Shown here piece after piece: positions 9,901-16,492 of a stretch of DNA of 30,418 nucleotides; positions within the stretch are counted from its first letter, which is position 1, and every line of letters begins with the position of its first letter. Made by a program: the position numbers and the translations under genes. Source of the DNA: a virus; the IMG/VR virus record IMGVR_UViG_3300025030_000334, positions 1-30,418 of that record; one strand, written 5' to 3'. The notes under the pieces are model-generated. The model saw only the letters and a list, made by a program, of their open reading frames with translations. It did no database searches and was not told the origin of the DNA.

Positions 9901-12419
9901 GTAAAGATTTGTACGACGCTGTTAGCGCGTACACAGGCATAGGCGGTGAAGAGGGTCAGCTGCAGGATGGGCAGGACCGTCCGCCCGGCGTACTTGGAAT
10001 AATCTCCGGTAAGATCCCAAAGGAATCCTTCTTCCATACGAAGTTGATGGACAGACGGCAGGATCTTACTGCCCGGTCAGTCATTGTTCCGGACATGTCG
10101 CTAGGTCTCGACGAGATAGCGCTGCCTCGCAAGGCCGCTATGACACTGTATAGACCGTTCATTGTGAAAGAGCTTGTACAGATGGGGTTCACCCCGCTAA
10201 CGGCGCGTGCAGAGATAGACAAGAAATCCACGCTAGCAAACCGTGCTCTTGAGGTGGCGGCGTCTAAGCGACCTGTTCTGTTCAAACGTGACCCCGTCTT
10301 GCACAAGTTCGGCATCATGGCGTTTAAGCCAAAGTTCAAGGACGGGCTCTCCATCGGCATTCACCCGCTAACATGCGGCGGGTTTAATGCGGACTTCGAT
10401 GGCGACCAGATGGCACTGTTTGTTCCTATAACAGATGAGTCTGTCAAGGAGGCGTATAACATGATGCCTTCTAGAAACATATTCAGCCCGTCTACTGGCC
10501 ACGTCATGTATCAGCCGACACTGGAAGGGCAGCTTGGTCTGTACCTTATCTCTATGTTCGGCAAGGACTCAAAGAACAAGTACGACACGCTAGAAGCCGC
10601 GGCAAAGGCCGGCGATGACGGTACTATCTCGTACACGGATGTAGTTACTGCCGGTGGTAAGCGCACCACTGCTGGTCGGGCCAAGATATACCTGGCGCTG
10701 CCAGAGGGGTCCAGAAAAGATGACCTGCTGACTGACCCGGCAAAGACGATGGACAAGAAGAACCTTGGAGTATTACTGACTAATATCGGTAAGAAGGAAA
10801 CAGGCACCGACTTCGCCCTATCTGTCGACAAACTAAAGAACGTCGGCTTCGGGTACGCGCACTCATCAGGCTTTAGCTTCTCATTAGCGGACTTCGACAC
10901 GCTAACCTCTATCCGTGATAAGCACCTGCATGCGGCGGACGCTAAGGCCTCTTTAGTGCGCGCTAATAAGCGTATTAGTATCAAAGAGCAGGACGCGGAC
11001 GTAGTATCGATATACATGGACGCTTCAAAGAAAATTGAGTCTGAAGCGCGTGACGAACTCAAGCGCCGCGGAAGTAAACTGCTCACCATGAACACCGCTG
11101 GCGTCAAACCCGGCTGGGACCAGCTCAAGCAGTTGGTAATTGCACCGCTACTTGTGCAGAACGCGTCGGGCCGCGTCATTCCTGTGCCCATCGCTAGGTC
11201 CTATTCCGAAGGCGTATCATCTGCCGACTACTACACAGCGTCTGAAGGTGCGCGCAAGGGCCTCATCGAAAAGGTGCAGGCCGTGCGGGAGCCTGGAGCG
11301 CTAACTAAGCAGATCATAAACTCCCTCATTCCAATCGTCGTCACGCATAGCGACTGCGGTACGTCCAGCGGAATATCGCTAGAGTCGGACGAGCCGGAGG
11401 TGGTGGATAGGTACTTAGCCAAGCCCGTGAAGATTGGCAGCAAAGTATTAATGGCTAATACTTTGATAACGCCAGCTGTGGCCATGGAGATGCGTGCAGG
11501 CAAGGTAGGCAGAGTCGTCGTCCGCAGCCCTATGAAGTGCGAGTTGCCGAAGGGCCTGTGCGCTCATTGCTACGGTGTGTCCGATGATGGCAACCCTTTG
11601 CAAATAGGTACAAACATCGGCGTAATAGCTGGGCAGGCTATCGGCGAGCGCGGTACGCAGCTTTCTATGAAGACATTCCACTCCGGTGGCGTTGTCGGTG
11701 GCGGCTCTTCGATGCTAAGCGCGCTTGGCTCAGTCATACAGCTACTGAAAATGCCGGAGACGCTGCCAGGTAAAGCTACGCTGTCTGACGTAACCGGCAA
11801 GGTAGGCAAGGTAGAGAAGAGTTCGCTAGGCGGTTTCAACGTCTCCGTTGATGGCAGTGACCACTACATCCCTGGCGGACGCGAACTGGCTGTAAAGGTT
11901 GGCGATGACGTGCGGCGTGGTGACGCGCTAAGTTCTGGGCCTATTTCGCCCAAGGATCTGCTCGCCGTAACAGACATGGATAAGGTGCAGCGCTACATGA
12001 GCGATGCGCTGTATAACGCCTATAAGGGCGAGGGTGTGAAGCGCCAGAACGCGGAGGTAGTTATCCGAGGGCTTACTAACCTCGGTGTCGTCGATGACCC
12101 AGGCGAAGTCGGCGATGGGATTGGCATGCTTCGCGGAGATTTGGTCGGCGTATCATTTACAAACGCTGCGAACAAAGCCTCTGCGGCCAAGACTCCGATG
12201 AAGGTTACGCCCATCCTAAAGGGCGTGGAGACGCTACCACTCGACCAGTCTAACGACTGGCTTGCCCGCCTGCAGTACCGCAGACTCAAGGACACGCTAG
12301 TGCGCGGAGCCAACGAATCGTGGTCTAGCGATATCCATGGTACTCACCCAGTTCCGGGTCTTGCCTACTCAGCAGAGTTTGGCAAGAAGGACCCTGCCCG
12401 TCCAGGGATACCGTACTGA
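3957..12419 (+). CDS. Fused beta-beta' RNA polymerase with two inteins
   Basis: One 2,820-codon gene encodes both large subunits of a cellular-type RNA polymerase in one chain; splicing would leave about 2,094 residues. Beta landmarks are HPSQLG...DPVHTPEGERSG (from residue 381), DGIVVSE (about 645), and DKL joined across intein 1 to SGRFGNKGVIS. The beta C-terminal FGELGLYAMLAHGA region is joined across intein 2 to SDRQQDEVW. Beta ends near residue 1778 after a segment matching the usual beta tail (FLAYLQAVGVSVE), and beta' follows directly. Beta' landmarks are VIPPIFRP, the catalytic NADFDGDQM at residue 2144 with all three Asp, CELPKGLCAHCYG, and the trigger-loop segment QLSMKTFHSGG. The N-terminal beta' zinc-binding cysteines are missing. 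ATG 3957 is chosen over an upstream in-frame ATG (3909) because GGAG lies six bases before it. The stop overlaps the next start by one base. Confidence 0.95.
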   Translation: MSEQVHSLDPETTMSLLLNNVVGAIGTYFPFAGKTQRLEATKVYAGTNELDVDNIEAQKNAKLRGRTWSIPIYADLALKNIATGEVVSSATKVTVAQLPHITRRYSYIVDGSEYQADHQWRLKAGAYSRVKGNGELETQFNLSKGKGFRVQFDPVKRTVQMQYGTSNISAYPVLKALGVSDDEIKKAWGDELFSAVSKENKKGQLMRLAKILDKKLVATDENSAADIVRTQMSLTKLDPETTEITLGKSFDSVTGDSVLLAANKLIKINRGEAAPDERDSILFKELWNIADHIPERIINSKNQLQMKLRNNIDRKTEVRGIVTPDLFSMPIKSFFTATSLSQQPDQTNPVDMIGAHLRTTLMGTGGIGSDNAVALEAKQTHPSQLGIIDPVHTPEGERSGISTHLALGVSKRGLSPTMRLWDTEKKEWTDKSPLELRNSMVAFADQYDMTSGTPKALTNNIVAVSPGGGDPRSISKDEIDYVIRSPKAMFSFAANLVPFLPSVQPNRAEMATRHIEQTVALKHREEPLVQSSSGSERSDISSWEKLLGKQHSHRSPVAGVVTAVTPGKMTIKDGKGASHVVQLYDNFPLNEKKTFTNSEATVKVGDKVDKGDLVADTNYTKNGVLALGTNLRVGYLAFRGGTFEDGIVVSETASKKLTSEHLSKERLFADTDAVFDLRKFRGNFPSKITDENAKKLDPSGVIRKGMVVSPGDTIVAAMRKADPSSEQIMLKGLHRALAKPYRDLSIVWDKPISGVVTDVAINGRETTVFVKTEEPADVADKLCYAADHEILTINGWKLVADIIVGDLVASLNRVTGYIEYVRVEATHTYGCVDENLYTLETTQVSMAVTKDHGLWAMPRKEQRYREIKAIDLYGKYYRLKMCGKWAGIDQAYFTFPSTVVYAGQHGNGVRTLPEVAWPMATYLMILGMYLSEGNCVWDDKNGNYSIQICQVKPANVAQLVRALEDSGIAYRRNGDKFVITGKQIMLHFHQFGLCYEKFIPEWVFALPPAKLDILYKWLMWGDGNETGTSHSYATTSRQLADGVQRLLLHIGLAGKIDVKPACDGVIKGVSYKFRECYRVAVYRDKLRPTINHGHHDTQNGQEECLRPYTGNVHCVTLAENHVLYTRRNGKAHWSCNSGRFGNKGVISMVLPDAEMPKDAEGNPIEIIMNPSGVPGRINPGQVLETSITNAAKAAGMVVEVNSFEKNPDKLLAFVPPAGKVQVDGHFRTVKTKDGEKRIWIKPYEYNREKGFYGAVDSALKQYGVSETTELFDSTTGKSLGQVLTGYQYVHKQKHQVASKLNVRAHGHGFGYDQNGQPRPSGRHDGAQRFGELGLYAMLAHGATANIREALSYKCFPYHEKVLTEHGMIEIGKIVTNRMDVRVASKNPDGTLDYKNITNYWRRPMHGVDILAVNTYASIDNISYRRTRITCADTHEFYTVRGKVHAKDLCQDDMLLTPGSRISQVQREVIIGSLLGDGSLIKKASTQFPSFQERHCLAQRDYLQFKADVLENLSYPRDVREYNAGEEGFNVGQQMVEWRTNCHPELLPLHETFYATGERRFPARVWEELTLLSLAIWFQDDGAGFIAKGNVDPTINIAACSMTPEELDNAAAAIERLTGVRFNVYYDDGYLVKQGVETHKFILAVAPYIHPVMQYKLCGLALEPGGAIARTLAGAIGEIQLVPVPVLGTKKLGKGEALSRWRGEYLFNLEVEDTHCYFVRNILVGNSDRQQDEVWTAIQTGQPLPAPRTSFAYSKFLAYLQAVGVSVEKNGNELKLVPLTDAQVLDMSSGELKDATKVVRGKDLTVEKDGLFDEKITGGPGGKKWSHITLAEPIPNPLYETAVMSILGLTGKRYEEILMGNEKLGEKTGPAAITAALEKVDVDKEIVLAKEDLRTARRDELNRLNRRTKYLIALKNLDMRPEDAYVTKHVGVIPPIFRPVTAMESGDLNVDGINLLYRDVAMMSQKLQQARGVLPEKEIAKLRKDLYDAVSAYTGIGGEEGQLQDGQDRPPGVLGIISGKIPKESFFHTKLMDRRQDLTARSVIVPDMSLGLDEIALPRKAAMTLYRPFIVKELVQMGFTPLTARAEIDKKSTLANRALEVAASKRPVLFKRDPVLHKFGIMAFKPKFKDGLSIGIHPLTCGGFNADFDGDQMALFVPITDESVKEAYNMMPSRNIFSPSTGHVMYQPTLEGQLGLYLISMFGKDSKNKYDTLEAAAKAGDDGTISYTDVVTAGGKRTTAGRAKIYLALPEGSRKDDLLTDPAKTMDKKNLGVLLTNIGKKETGTDFALSVDKLKNVGFGYAHSSGFSFSLADFDTLTSIRDKHLHAADAKASLVRANKRISIKEQDADVVSIYMDASKKIESEARDELKRRGSKLLTMNTAGVKPGWDQLKQLVIAPLLVQNASGRVIPVPIARSYSEGVSSADYYTASEGARKGLIEKVQAVREPGALTKQIINSLIPIVVTHSDCGTSSGISLESDEPEVVDRYLAKPVKIGSKVLMANTLITPAVAMEMRAGKVGRVVVRSPMKCELPKGLCAHCYGVSDDGNPLQIGTNIGVIAGQAIGERGTQLSMKTFHSGGVVGGGSSMLSALGSVIQLLKMPETLPGKATLSDVTGKVGKVEKSSLGGFNVSVDGSDHYIPGGRELAVKVGDDVRRGDALSSGPISPKDLLAVTDMDKVQRYMSDALYNAYKGEGVKRQNAEVVIRGLTNLGVVDDPGEVGDGIGMLRGDLVGVSFTNAANKASAAKTPMKVTPILKGVETLPLDQSNDWLARLQYRRLKDTLVRGANESWSSDIHGTHPVPGLAYSAEFGKKDPARPGIPY
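4732..4746. repeat. Dispersed palindrome, copy 6
   Basis: TATTA-GCTGC-TAATA. It is a perfect palindrome including flanks, within the RNA polymerase gene, encoding LLAANK. Confidence 0.9.
5323..5337. repeat. Dispersed palindrome, copy 7
   Basis: CATTA-ACTAA-TAATA; one outer mismatch. It is within the RNA polymerase gene, encoding ALTNNI. Confidence 0.75.
6303..7364 (+). mobile_element. Intein 1 (LAGLIDADG) in the beta part
   Basis: This in-frame 354-residue insertion begins with Cys (CYAADHEILTING) and ends AHWSCN before Ser. Removing it joins DKL to SGRFGNKG, matching the DKM-AGRHGNKG motif of bacterial beta exactly. Splicing blocks are visible: TKDH (block B TxxH) near residue 70 and VTLAENHVLYT near the end. 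The two endonuclease motifs are LGMYLSEG (about residue 144) and LYKWLMWGDG (about residue 232), so it is a LAGLIDADG (DOD) homing endonuclease intein. The residue before the terminal Asn is Cys instead of the usual His. A copy of the dispersed palindrome lies 22 bases into the intein. Confidence 0.93.
6325..6339. repeat. Dispersed palindrome, copy 8
   Basis: TATTA-ACCAT-TAATG; one outer mismatch. It lies inside intein 1, 22 bases after its first codon, encoding ILTIN. Confidence 0.8.
8016..9131 (+). mobile_element. Intein 2 (LAGLIDADG) near the beta C terminus
   Basis: This in-frame 372-residue insertion begins CFPYHEKVLTEHGM and ends CYFVRNILVGN before Ser. Excision joins REALSYK to SDRQQDE, matching the MLTVKSDD region of bacterial beta. 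Endonuclease motifs are GSLLGDG (about residue 118) and LAIWFQDDG (about residue 221), so it is a LAGLIDADG intein. Two splicing positions look atypical: the block B region reads ITCADTHEF, with Ala where Thr is usual, and Gly replaces the penultimate His. A copy of the dispersed palindrome lies about 165 bases in. The splicing efficiency of such a variant cannot be judged from sequence. Confidence 0.92.
8182..8196. repeat. Dispersed palindrome, copy 9
   Basis: TATTA-GCGGT-TAATA inside intein 2, encoding ILAVNT. Confidence 0.9.
9523..9537. repeat. Dispersed palindrome, copy 10
   Basis: TATTA-ATGGG-TAATG; one outer mismatch. It lies in the beta' part of the RNA polymerase gene, encoding ILMGNE. 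Confidence 0.75.
10771..10785. repeat. Dispersed palindrome, copy 11
   Basis: TATTA-CTGAC-TAATA in the RNA polymerase gene, encoding VLLTNI. Confidence 0.9.
11446..11460. repeat. Dispersed palindrome, copy 12
   Basis: TATTA-ATGGC-TAATA in the RNA polymerase gene, encoding VLMANT. The arms extend to AGTATTA and TAATACT. Confidence 0.9.
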
Positions 12420-13696
12420 TGAGCGACTACGGAAAAACTCCAGCCGCAGCAGGTGGTCCGGCTTCTGTATTTCTGGCGACGGTCATAGCGGCAGACCCTG
12501 TTGGATACACTGTAGACGTTAGACCTGAGTCGACAGGTAAGCCACAGCTTACAGGCCTGCCTATGATGACTCCGTACGTAGCGGCCGACGGGTCCGGCGT
12601 TAACGTGCTACCAGACGTGGGCACTACGTGCCTCGTTCTCGAGTCGGCCGACGGGTCTACCGCTGTTCTGGGGTGCCTAGCAAAACCGACTCCTACTAGC
12701 GGTTTGCCTGGGTTCTCCGGCGGACGACCGGCTAACGAGCTTGGTGACCTTATCTACACTACCAAGGAAGGCAACTTCGTAAAGATACTTCGAGGCGGCA
12801 TTGTCCACCTTGGAGCAAGCGGCCTTGCGAATAGAATGTACATACCGGTTGCCAATCTTATTCGCGATGTATTCGAGCGCTTTGAAGCGTTGTCTCCTTG
12901 CGGAGAAATAAAATGGCTGCACTCAGAGATAACCGGTCCTACTGGAAATCCTGACGACGTAGGAGCAGTGCTGACCTACCGTGTGAAGGAGAAGGCGACG
13001 GATTCCCCGGCGGACGGCAAGCTGTTCACCGTTGAGGTAGCCTGTGGCGAACTCTCAGACAGAACGCTAGCCATCGCTAACAGGACGCAACATAAGTTCT
13101 TCTCTCTCCCCGGGCTAACTAATCAGGGGTTCTTGAGTACAGACGGCGTAGTCAGTATCCTCGTTGCTAGTCCGGATGGAAGTAAGGGCGTCTTCACCTA
13201 CCAGCTATCTAGGCTCGGCGACGTGCTTATGAAAGCTGAAGGGTTAGTACACGTAGAGTACAACAAGCTATACGTGAAGATAGCCGACTCAGCGCTCATA
13301 GACCTTCCGGGCGGCGCACGCGTGTCTGTCAGCTCTGCCGGTGCTCTTGATATAACCGGACCTGGCGGCCTGGCGCACGTCACAGTCGGCGCTGACGGCG
13401 CCATGGAAATAGGCAGCAGTGCATTAACGATTAATATCGCCGGAATGAAGTTATTAATCACTAATACTGGTGTAACGCTGCTGTCAGACAGCGGAGCCCC
13501 TGCACTGGACTTATCTGGCCTGACAGTAAATATGCCAGGGGAAGGCGCTCCGGCGCTACTTAACGTCTCCGGATTCTTGGACCTACTCCTTAACCACGAC
13601 CACAAAGAGACGGCTGGGCTAGGGCCGTCCGTTTCCCTCGGTAGTTTTGTCCAAGACTCATCCATGTTACAATCTAGTCGTGCATTACTACGCTAA
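12419..13696 (+). CDS. Baseplate spike-like protein (gpV/gp45-like)
   Basis: This 425-residue protein starts at an ATG overlapping the polymerase stop by one base. The N-terminal 90 residues are beta-rich (ATVIAADPVGYTVDV ... CLVLESADGSTAVLGCL), like the OB-fold that opens phage spike proteins. From about residue 270 it turns into short alternating beta segments rich in Gly, Ala and Asp, as in a trimeric beta-helix. Near the C terminus is LLNHDHKET; an HxH near the tip is known to bind iron in P2 gpV-type spikes. I infer a membrane-piercing tail spike, which would imply a contractile tail. Two palindrome copies 30 bp apart lie in the beta-helix part. Another beta-rich structural protein remains possible. 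Confidence 0.6.
   Translation: MSDYGKTPAAAGGPASVFLATVIAADPVGYTVDVRPESTGKPQLTGLPMMTPYVAADGSGVNVLPDVGTTCLVLESADGSTAVLGCLAKPTPTSGLPGFSGGRPANELGDLIYTTKEGNFVKILRGGIVHLGASGLANRMYIPVANLIRDVFERFEALSPCGEIKWLHSEITGPTGNPDDVGAVLTYRVKEKATDSPADGKLFTVEVACGELSDRTLAIANRTQHKFFSLPGLTNQGFLSTDGVVSILVASPDGSKGVFTYQLSRLGDVLMKAEGLVHVEYNKLYVKIADSALIDLPGGARVSVSSAGALDITGPGGLAHVTVGADGAMEIGSSALTINIAGMKLLITNTGVTLLSDSGAPALDLSGLTVNMPGEGAPALLNVSGFLDLLLNHDHKETAGLGPSVSLGSFVQDSSMLQSSRALLR
13422..13436. repeat. Dispersed palindrome, copy 13
   Basis: CATTA-ACGAT-TAATA; one outer mismatch. It is in the spike gene, encoding ALTINI, and starts 30 bp from copy 14. Confidence 0.8.
13452..13466. repeat. Dispersed palindrome, copy 14
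   Basis: TATTA-ATCAC-TAATA in the spike gene, encoding LLITNT. It is paired with copy 13. Confidence 0.9.
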
Positions 13697-13705
13697 GGAC
13701 ACGCA

Positions 13706-15691
13706 ATGAATCTCGTTAAAGTCATCGACTCGCCATTTGGGCACAGCAAGACGGCTGGTAAATACCTGCTAGGGGACAACCCGGCTACGCATGAGTCGGA
13801 GATGACTGCACAGCTATACAAGCAGCATCCGTACCTTGGTAAGTATCACGTCGAGCTGGAGATACAGCAGCAGGACGCGGAGCGCGGCTACGCTAAGGGA
13901 CTGTTTACGGTAAAGCCCCCCGAGTACAGGGCGCAGCCTGTGCAGCAGATGACTGCCGACCCTTACGGGCAGTCGGCTACTCGTAACGCGGAGGAGGCCA
14001 ACGCTACGCAGCAGGAGCTAGCCCCGCTTGCAACAGCGCGTATCCCTGTCATAGTGAAGGACAAGAAACTATACTCGTTCGACGTATTCATAACCAGGGA
14101 CGGCGCGTTTCTTCCTCTGAGTGAGGCCAGAGTCTCGGAGTACATGTTCTCGGCTAACCTGTACTCGTTGGCGAGCCCACAGGGTATGCAGGCCGCACAA
14201 CAGGGTGACATTTCCGCTGGCATGGGCGGGCTTGATGAGCAGTCAAGAGGTCTCAGTGTCCGCGGAGCGGGCCTACTGGGAAATGACAGCGCAACCAAGA
14301 TAAGCTCCCTTGTTAGCATGCTCGCCCCCTCCAAGGCGGATGCAGACGCCGTACTGGACGAGGTAGCCAATGACGACTGGCTGTATGCGATGTCGAGCGT
14401 TCCTCTGGTGAGCGTAGCGCTAGAGAAGATAGCGGCATTCTCATTACTGGACGCCCCTACAGCTGAGACATTCTCTCCGCTAGTGGCGGTTCTCGCTAGA
14501 ACGGCCAGCGGAGTCAAGATAAGCGATGGTGTTAGGGAAGTAGCAATCGGGAACGAAAAGCTGGCGTCCCTACCGCTTGAGGTCAGGCAGAAACTAGTCG
14601 AGGACAACATAGTCCTAGTTTCTCCCTGCTCCAGCATAGGCTCGGTCAAACTGGCCAACGCCAGCATGCCGCTCATTAAGACAAGTGGCCTGTACCGGGC
14701 AATAAACACACAGGGCGACTACGTCACAGTCGCGGCAATAGCTGGTCCTGTCGGTATGGACGGCAGAGTCATCGATACGTACACCATCATGTCTCCGGCT
14801 GGCGTCGCCACGCAGAGCAATCCCGCTGGTGTCCGCCTTGGCGACGCGACAGTTGATAAGCTGGCGTCCGTCTACGGCGGCCCTACAGCTGGTCATGGCG
14901 TATTTGTATTACCGAATAATAAGTTGTCGGAGCCAGTGACCATAGAGTCCACGACCCGCCGCGGTAATGACGTAGAGCACACTGTCACTAACTCGATGGG
15001 TGTGCGCGTAAAGCTTGCTCGCGCTGATGTAGATAGAATTGTCAGCGTTGATGGGTCCTCGTCGCTGCTACCGAGAACGGCTGAGTTTGTGCAACTTAGG
15101 CCTGCTAGCTCGCTGCGCGACAACACCGCGTTGCCGGACGATTCTCTAAGTGTTAAGTTGGCGTATGTAGACAGCTGCGGTTTTTCCTTCGCCGGAAAGC
15201 CCGCAGAGAAAATAGTCGTAAGCCCGTCCGAGTACCTGGGTGTTCCGGAAACATTGCTGGCGCTTGGACTCCTCGGCGCTGATGACCGTAGCGCCAAAGA
15301 GAAGATGGCAGAGGCTATGGCAGTAGGAGAAACATCATTCTCCGCCAACCCTGTAGATACTTCGGCGGCCGGCAAGCTGAAGGTCGCCAGTGTTGACGTA
15401 CAGGGCATACGCTGCGACATGGTGAAGGTCGCAGTAGCACTTCTGGCCGCGTCAGCCCCTGACTCCGTTGACGCTGTTCTGTCTCTAAACTTCATAACGC
15501 CAGAGAACGTAGCGAAGGCGATGGAGGTGATGCCGGCGTACGAGCAGTCTATCCGCGGGCTGGCAGAACTACTGATAACAGTGCGTCTCGGTCTAAGAGA
15601 AGTGCCTGAGGACGCAGTTACCAGTGCACTAAACGGGCTCGAACGCGCCGTAGTCGGTATGAAAAAACTACAGCTGGGGCAGCCCCAATAG
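13706..15691 (+). CDS. Large hypothetical virion protein
   Basis: This 661-residue protein has AAGGA six bases before its ATG and follows the spike gene by nine bases. No family is recognised. A compact block at about residues 105-150 (ARIPVIVKDKKLYSFDVFITRDGAFLPL) looks like a folded beta domain, followed by a Gln/Gly-rich linker and a long alternating alpha/beta region. The chain contains many K-[VIL]-A segments (LEKIAAF, NEKLASL, VDKLASV, KEKMAEA). No membrane helix or catalytic motif is visible. Its place between spike and other unknown genes suggests a tail, baseplate or internal virion component, but this is inferred from position. Confidence 0.75.
   Translation: MNLVKVIDSPFGHSKTAGKYLLGDNPATHESEMTAQLYKQHPYLGKYHVELEIQQQDAERGYAKGLFTVKPPEYRAQPVQQMTADPYGQSATRNAEEANATQQELAPLATARIPVIVKDKKLYSFDVFITRDGAFLPLSEARVSEYMFSANLYSLASPQGMQAAQQGDISAGMGGLDEQSRGLSVRGAGLLGNDSATKISSLVSMLAPSKADADAVLDEVANDDWLYAMSSVPLVSVALEKIAAFSLLDAPTAETFSPLVAVLARTASGVKISDGVREVAIGNEKLASLPLEVRQKLVEDNIVLVSPCSSIGSVKLANASMPLIKTSGLYRAINTQGDYVTVAAIAGPVGMDGRVIDTYTIMSPAGVATQSNPAGVRLGDATVDKLASVYGGPTAGHGVFVLPNNKLSEPVTIESTTRRGNDVEHTVTNSMGVRVKLARADVDRIVSVDGSSSLLPRTAEFVQLRPASSLRDNTALPDDSLSVKLAYVDSCGFSFAGKPAEKIVVSPSEYLGVPETLLALGLLGADDRSAKEKMAEAMAVGETSFSANPVDTSAAGKLKVASVDVQGIRCDMVKVAVALLAASAPDSVDAVLSLNFITPENVAKAMEVMPAYEQSIRGLAELLITVRLGLREVPEDAVTSALNGLERAVVGMKKLQLGQPQ
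14907..14921. repeat. Dispersed palindrome, copy 15
   Basis: TATTA-CCGAA-TAATA in the 661-residue gene, encoding VLPNNK. Confidence 0.9.
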
Positions 15692-15706
15692 TGCTATGCT
15701 GACTAA

Positions 15707-16492
15707 ATGGAGCTTCACCACTACTGGCTAAAGAGCCTGCTCGCCTCCGGCTTTGCCCCGCAAAAGATCGGCAAACTTGAGTATCTATTCAGGTTACCGC
15801 CCATCAACGCCCTCGAACTCAGAGAATTAAGAAAAGAGCTAGAAGAGTCGAAGCCGACGCGGGTAGACCCGCGTTTTTCGTCATCTATACTGTGGCTAGA
15901 GAAAGAGGGCATAGCCGCGGCGTGCCTGTCCTCCGCAGAGTTTAAGAAGGCAGAGACCGCCATACTGTCTGACAAAGCGGTTCGCAGAATGGTAGAGGCG
16001 CTGCTGCTGTCTAGCATGTCTTACACGGACGTAACAGAGAACGTGGCTACGCGTCTTGGTAAGTCTCTTACTGAGGCCGACATAGCGGCGTTTGAACACT
16101 ACTTCTTTAATTGGAGGGAGGTGCCGCATGCCACCTTGTCCGCACTGTTTAAGTCGCATCACGAGGGCTATACATATAGGATGATATACACTTCCAAGCG
16201 CCCAGAATTGGCGCTATGGAAACTTGGCTATAGGACATCGGTAGATAAAGATAAGGCCATAGAGCTTATAAAAAATGAGGCCATCATGCGGTTTCTTGAA
16301 ACCGGCATGCTGCCCAACTCTATGCAAACAGCAGTCGCAGCGGACAAGTGGGCGGCTATATTCATGGCCGCAGACACACATGGCAACGGCGGCAACGAAC
16401 AGGTCACCGAACTTCTGAAGACGCTCCGTCAACTACAGATGGAGACCATAGAAGTCAAACCGATTTCAATCGAGACACTGAGGGGTAAGTGA
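15707..16492 (+). CDS. Hypothetical helical protein
   Basis: This 261-residue protein starts at ATG 15707 after a 15-base gap. No good Shine-Dalgarno sequence is seen, so it may be translated by coupling. The sequence is strongly helical and charged. Residues about 100-140 (SSMSYTDVTENVATRL ... TEADIAAFEHYFF) could form a helix-turn-helix-like unit, as in small terminase subunits or other DNA-binding adaptors, but this is weak. No known family is recognised. Its TGA overlaps the next start within GTGATG. Confidence 0.75.
   Translation: MELHHYWLKSLLASGFAPQKIGKLEYLFRLPPINALELRELRKELEESKPTRVDPRFSSSILWLEKEGIAAACLSSAEFKKAETAILSDKAVRRMVEALLLSSMSYTDVTENVATRLGKSLTEADIAAFEHYFFNWREVPHATLSALFKSHHEGYTYRMIYTSKRPELALWKLGYRTSVDKDKAIELIKNEAIMRFLETGMLPNSMQTAVAADKWAAIFMAADTHGNGGNEQVTELLKTLRQLQMETIEVKPISIETLRGK

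Noticed and set aside
10952-10979. TTTAG...CTAATA and GCTAATA...TATTAG near-palindromes
   Set aside because: Spacing is 7 in the first and the arms are reversed in the second, so neither fits the TATTA-N5-TAATA rule.
10511-11191. 226-codon minus-strand open frame opposite the RNA polymerase gene
   Set aside because: It lies entirely under conserved beta' coding sequence and shows Ser/Leu-rich shadow composition.
13963-14709. 248-codon minus-strand open frame opposite the 661-residue gene
   Set aside because: It is an antisense shadow without protein-like features.
15675-15687. TGGGG-CAG-CCCCA hairpin at the end of the 661-residue gene
   Set aside because: The stem is short and not followed by a T-run on either strand at terminator distance.
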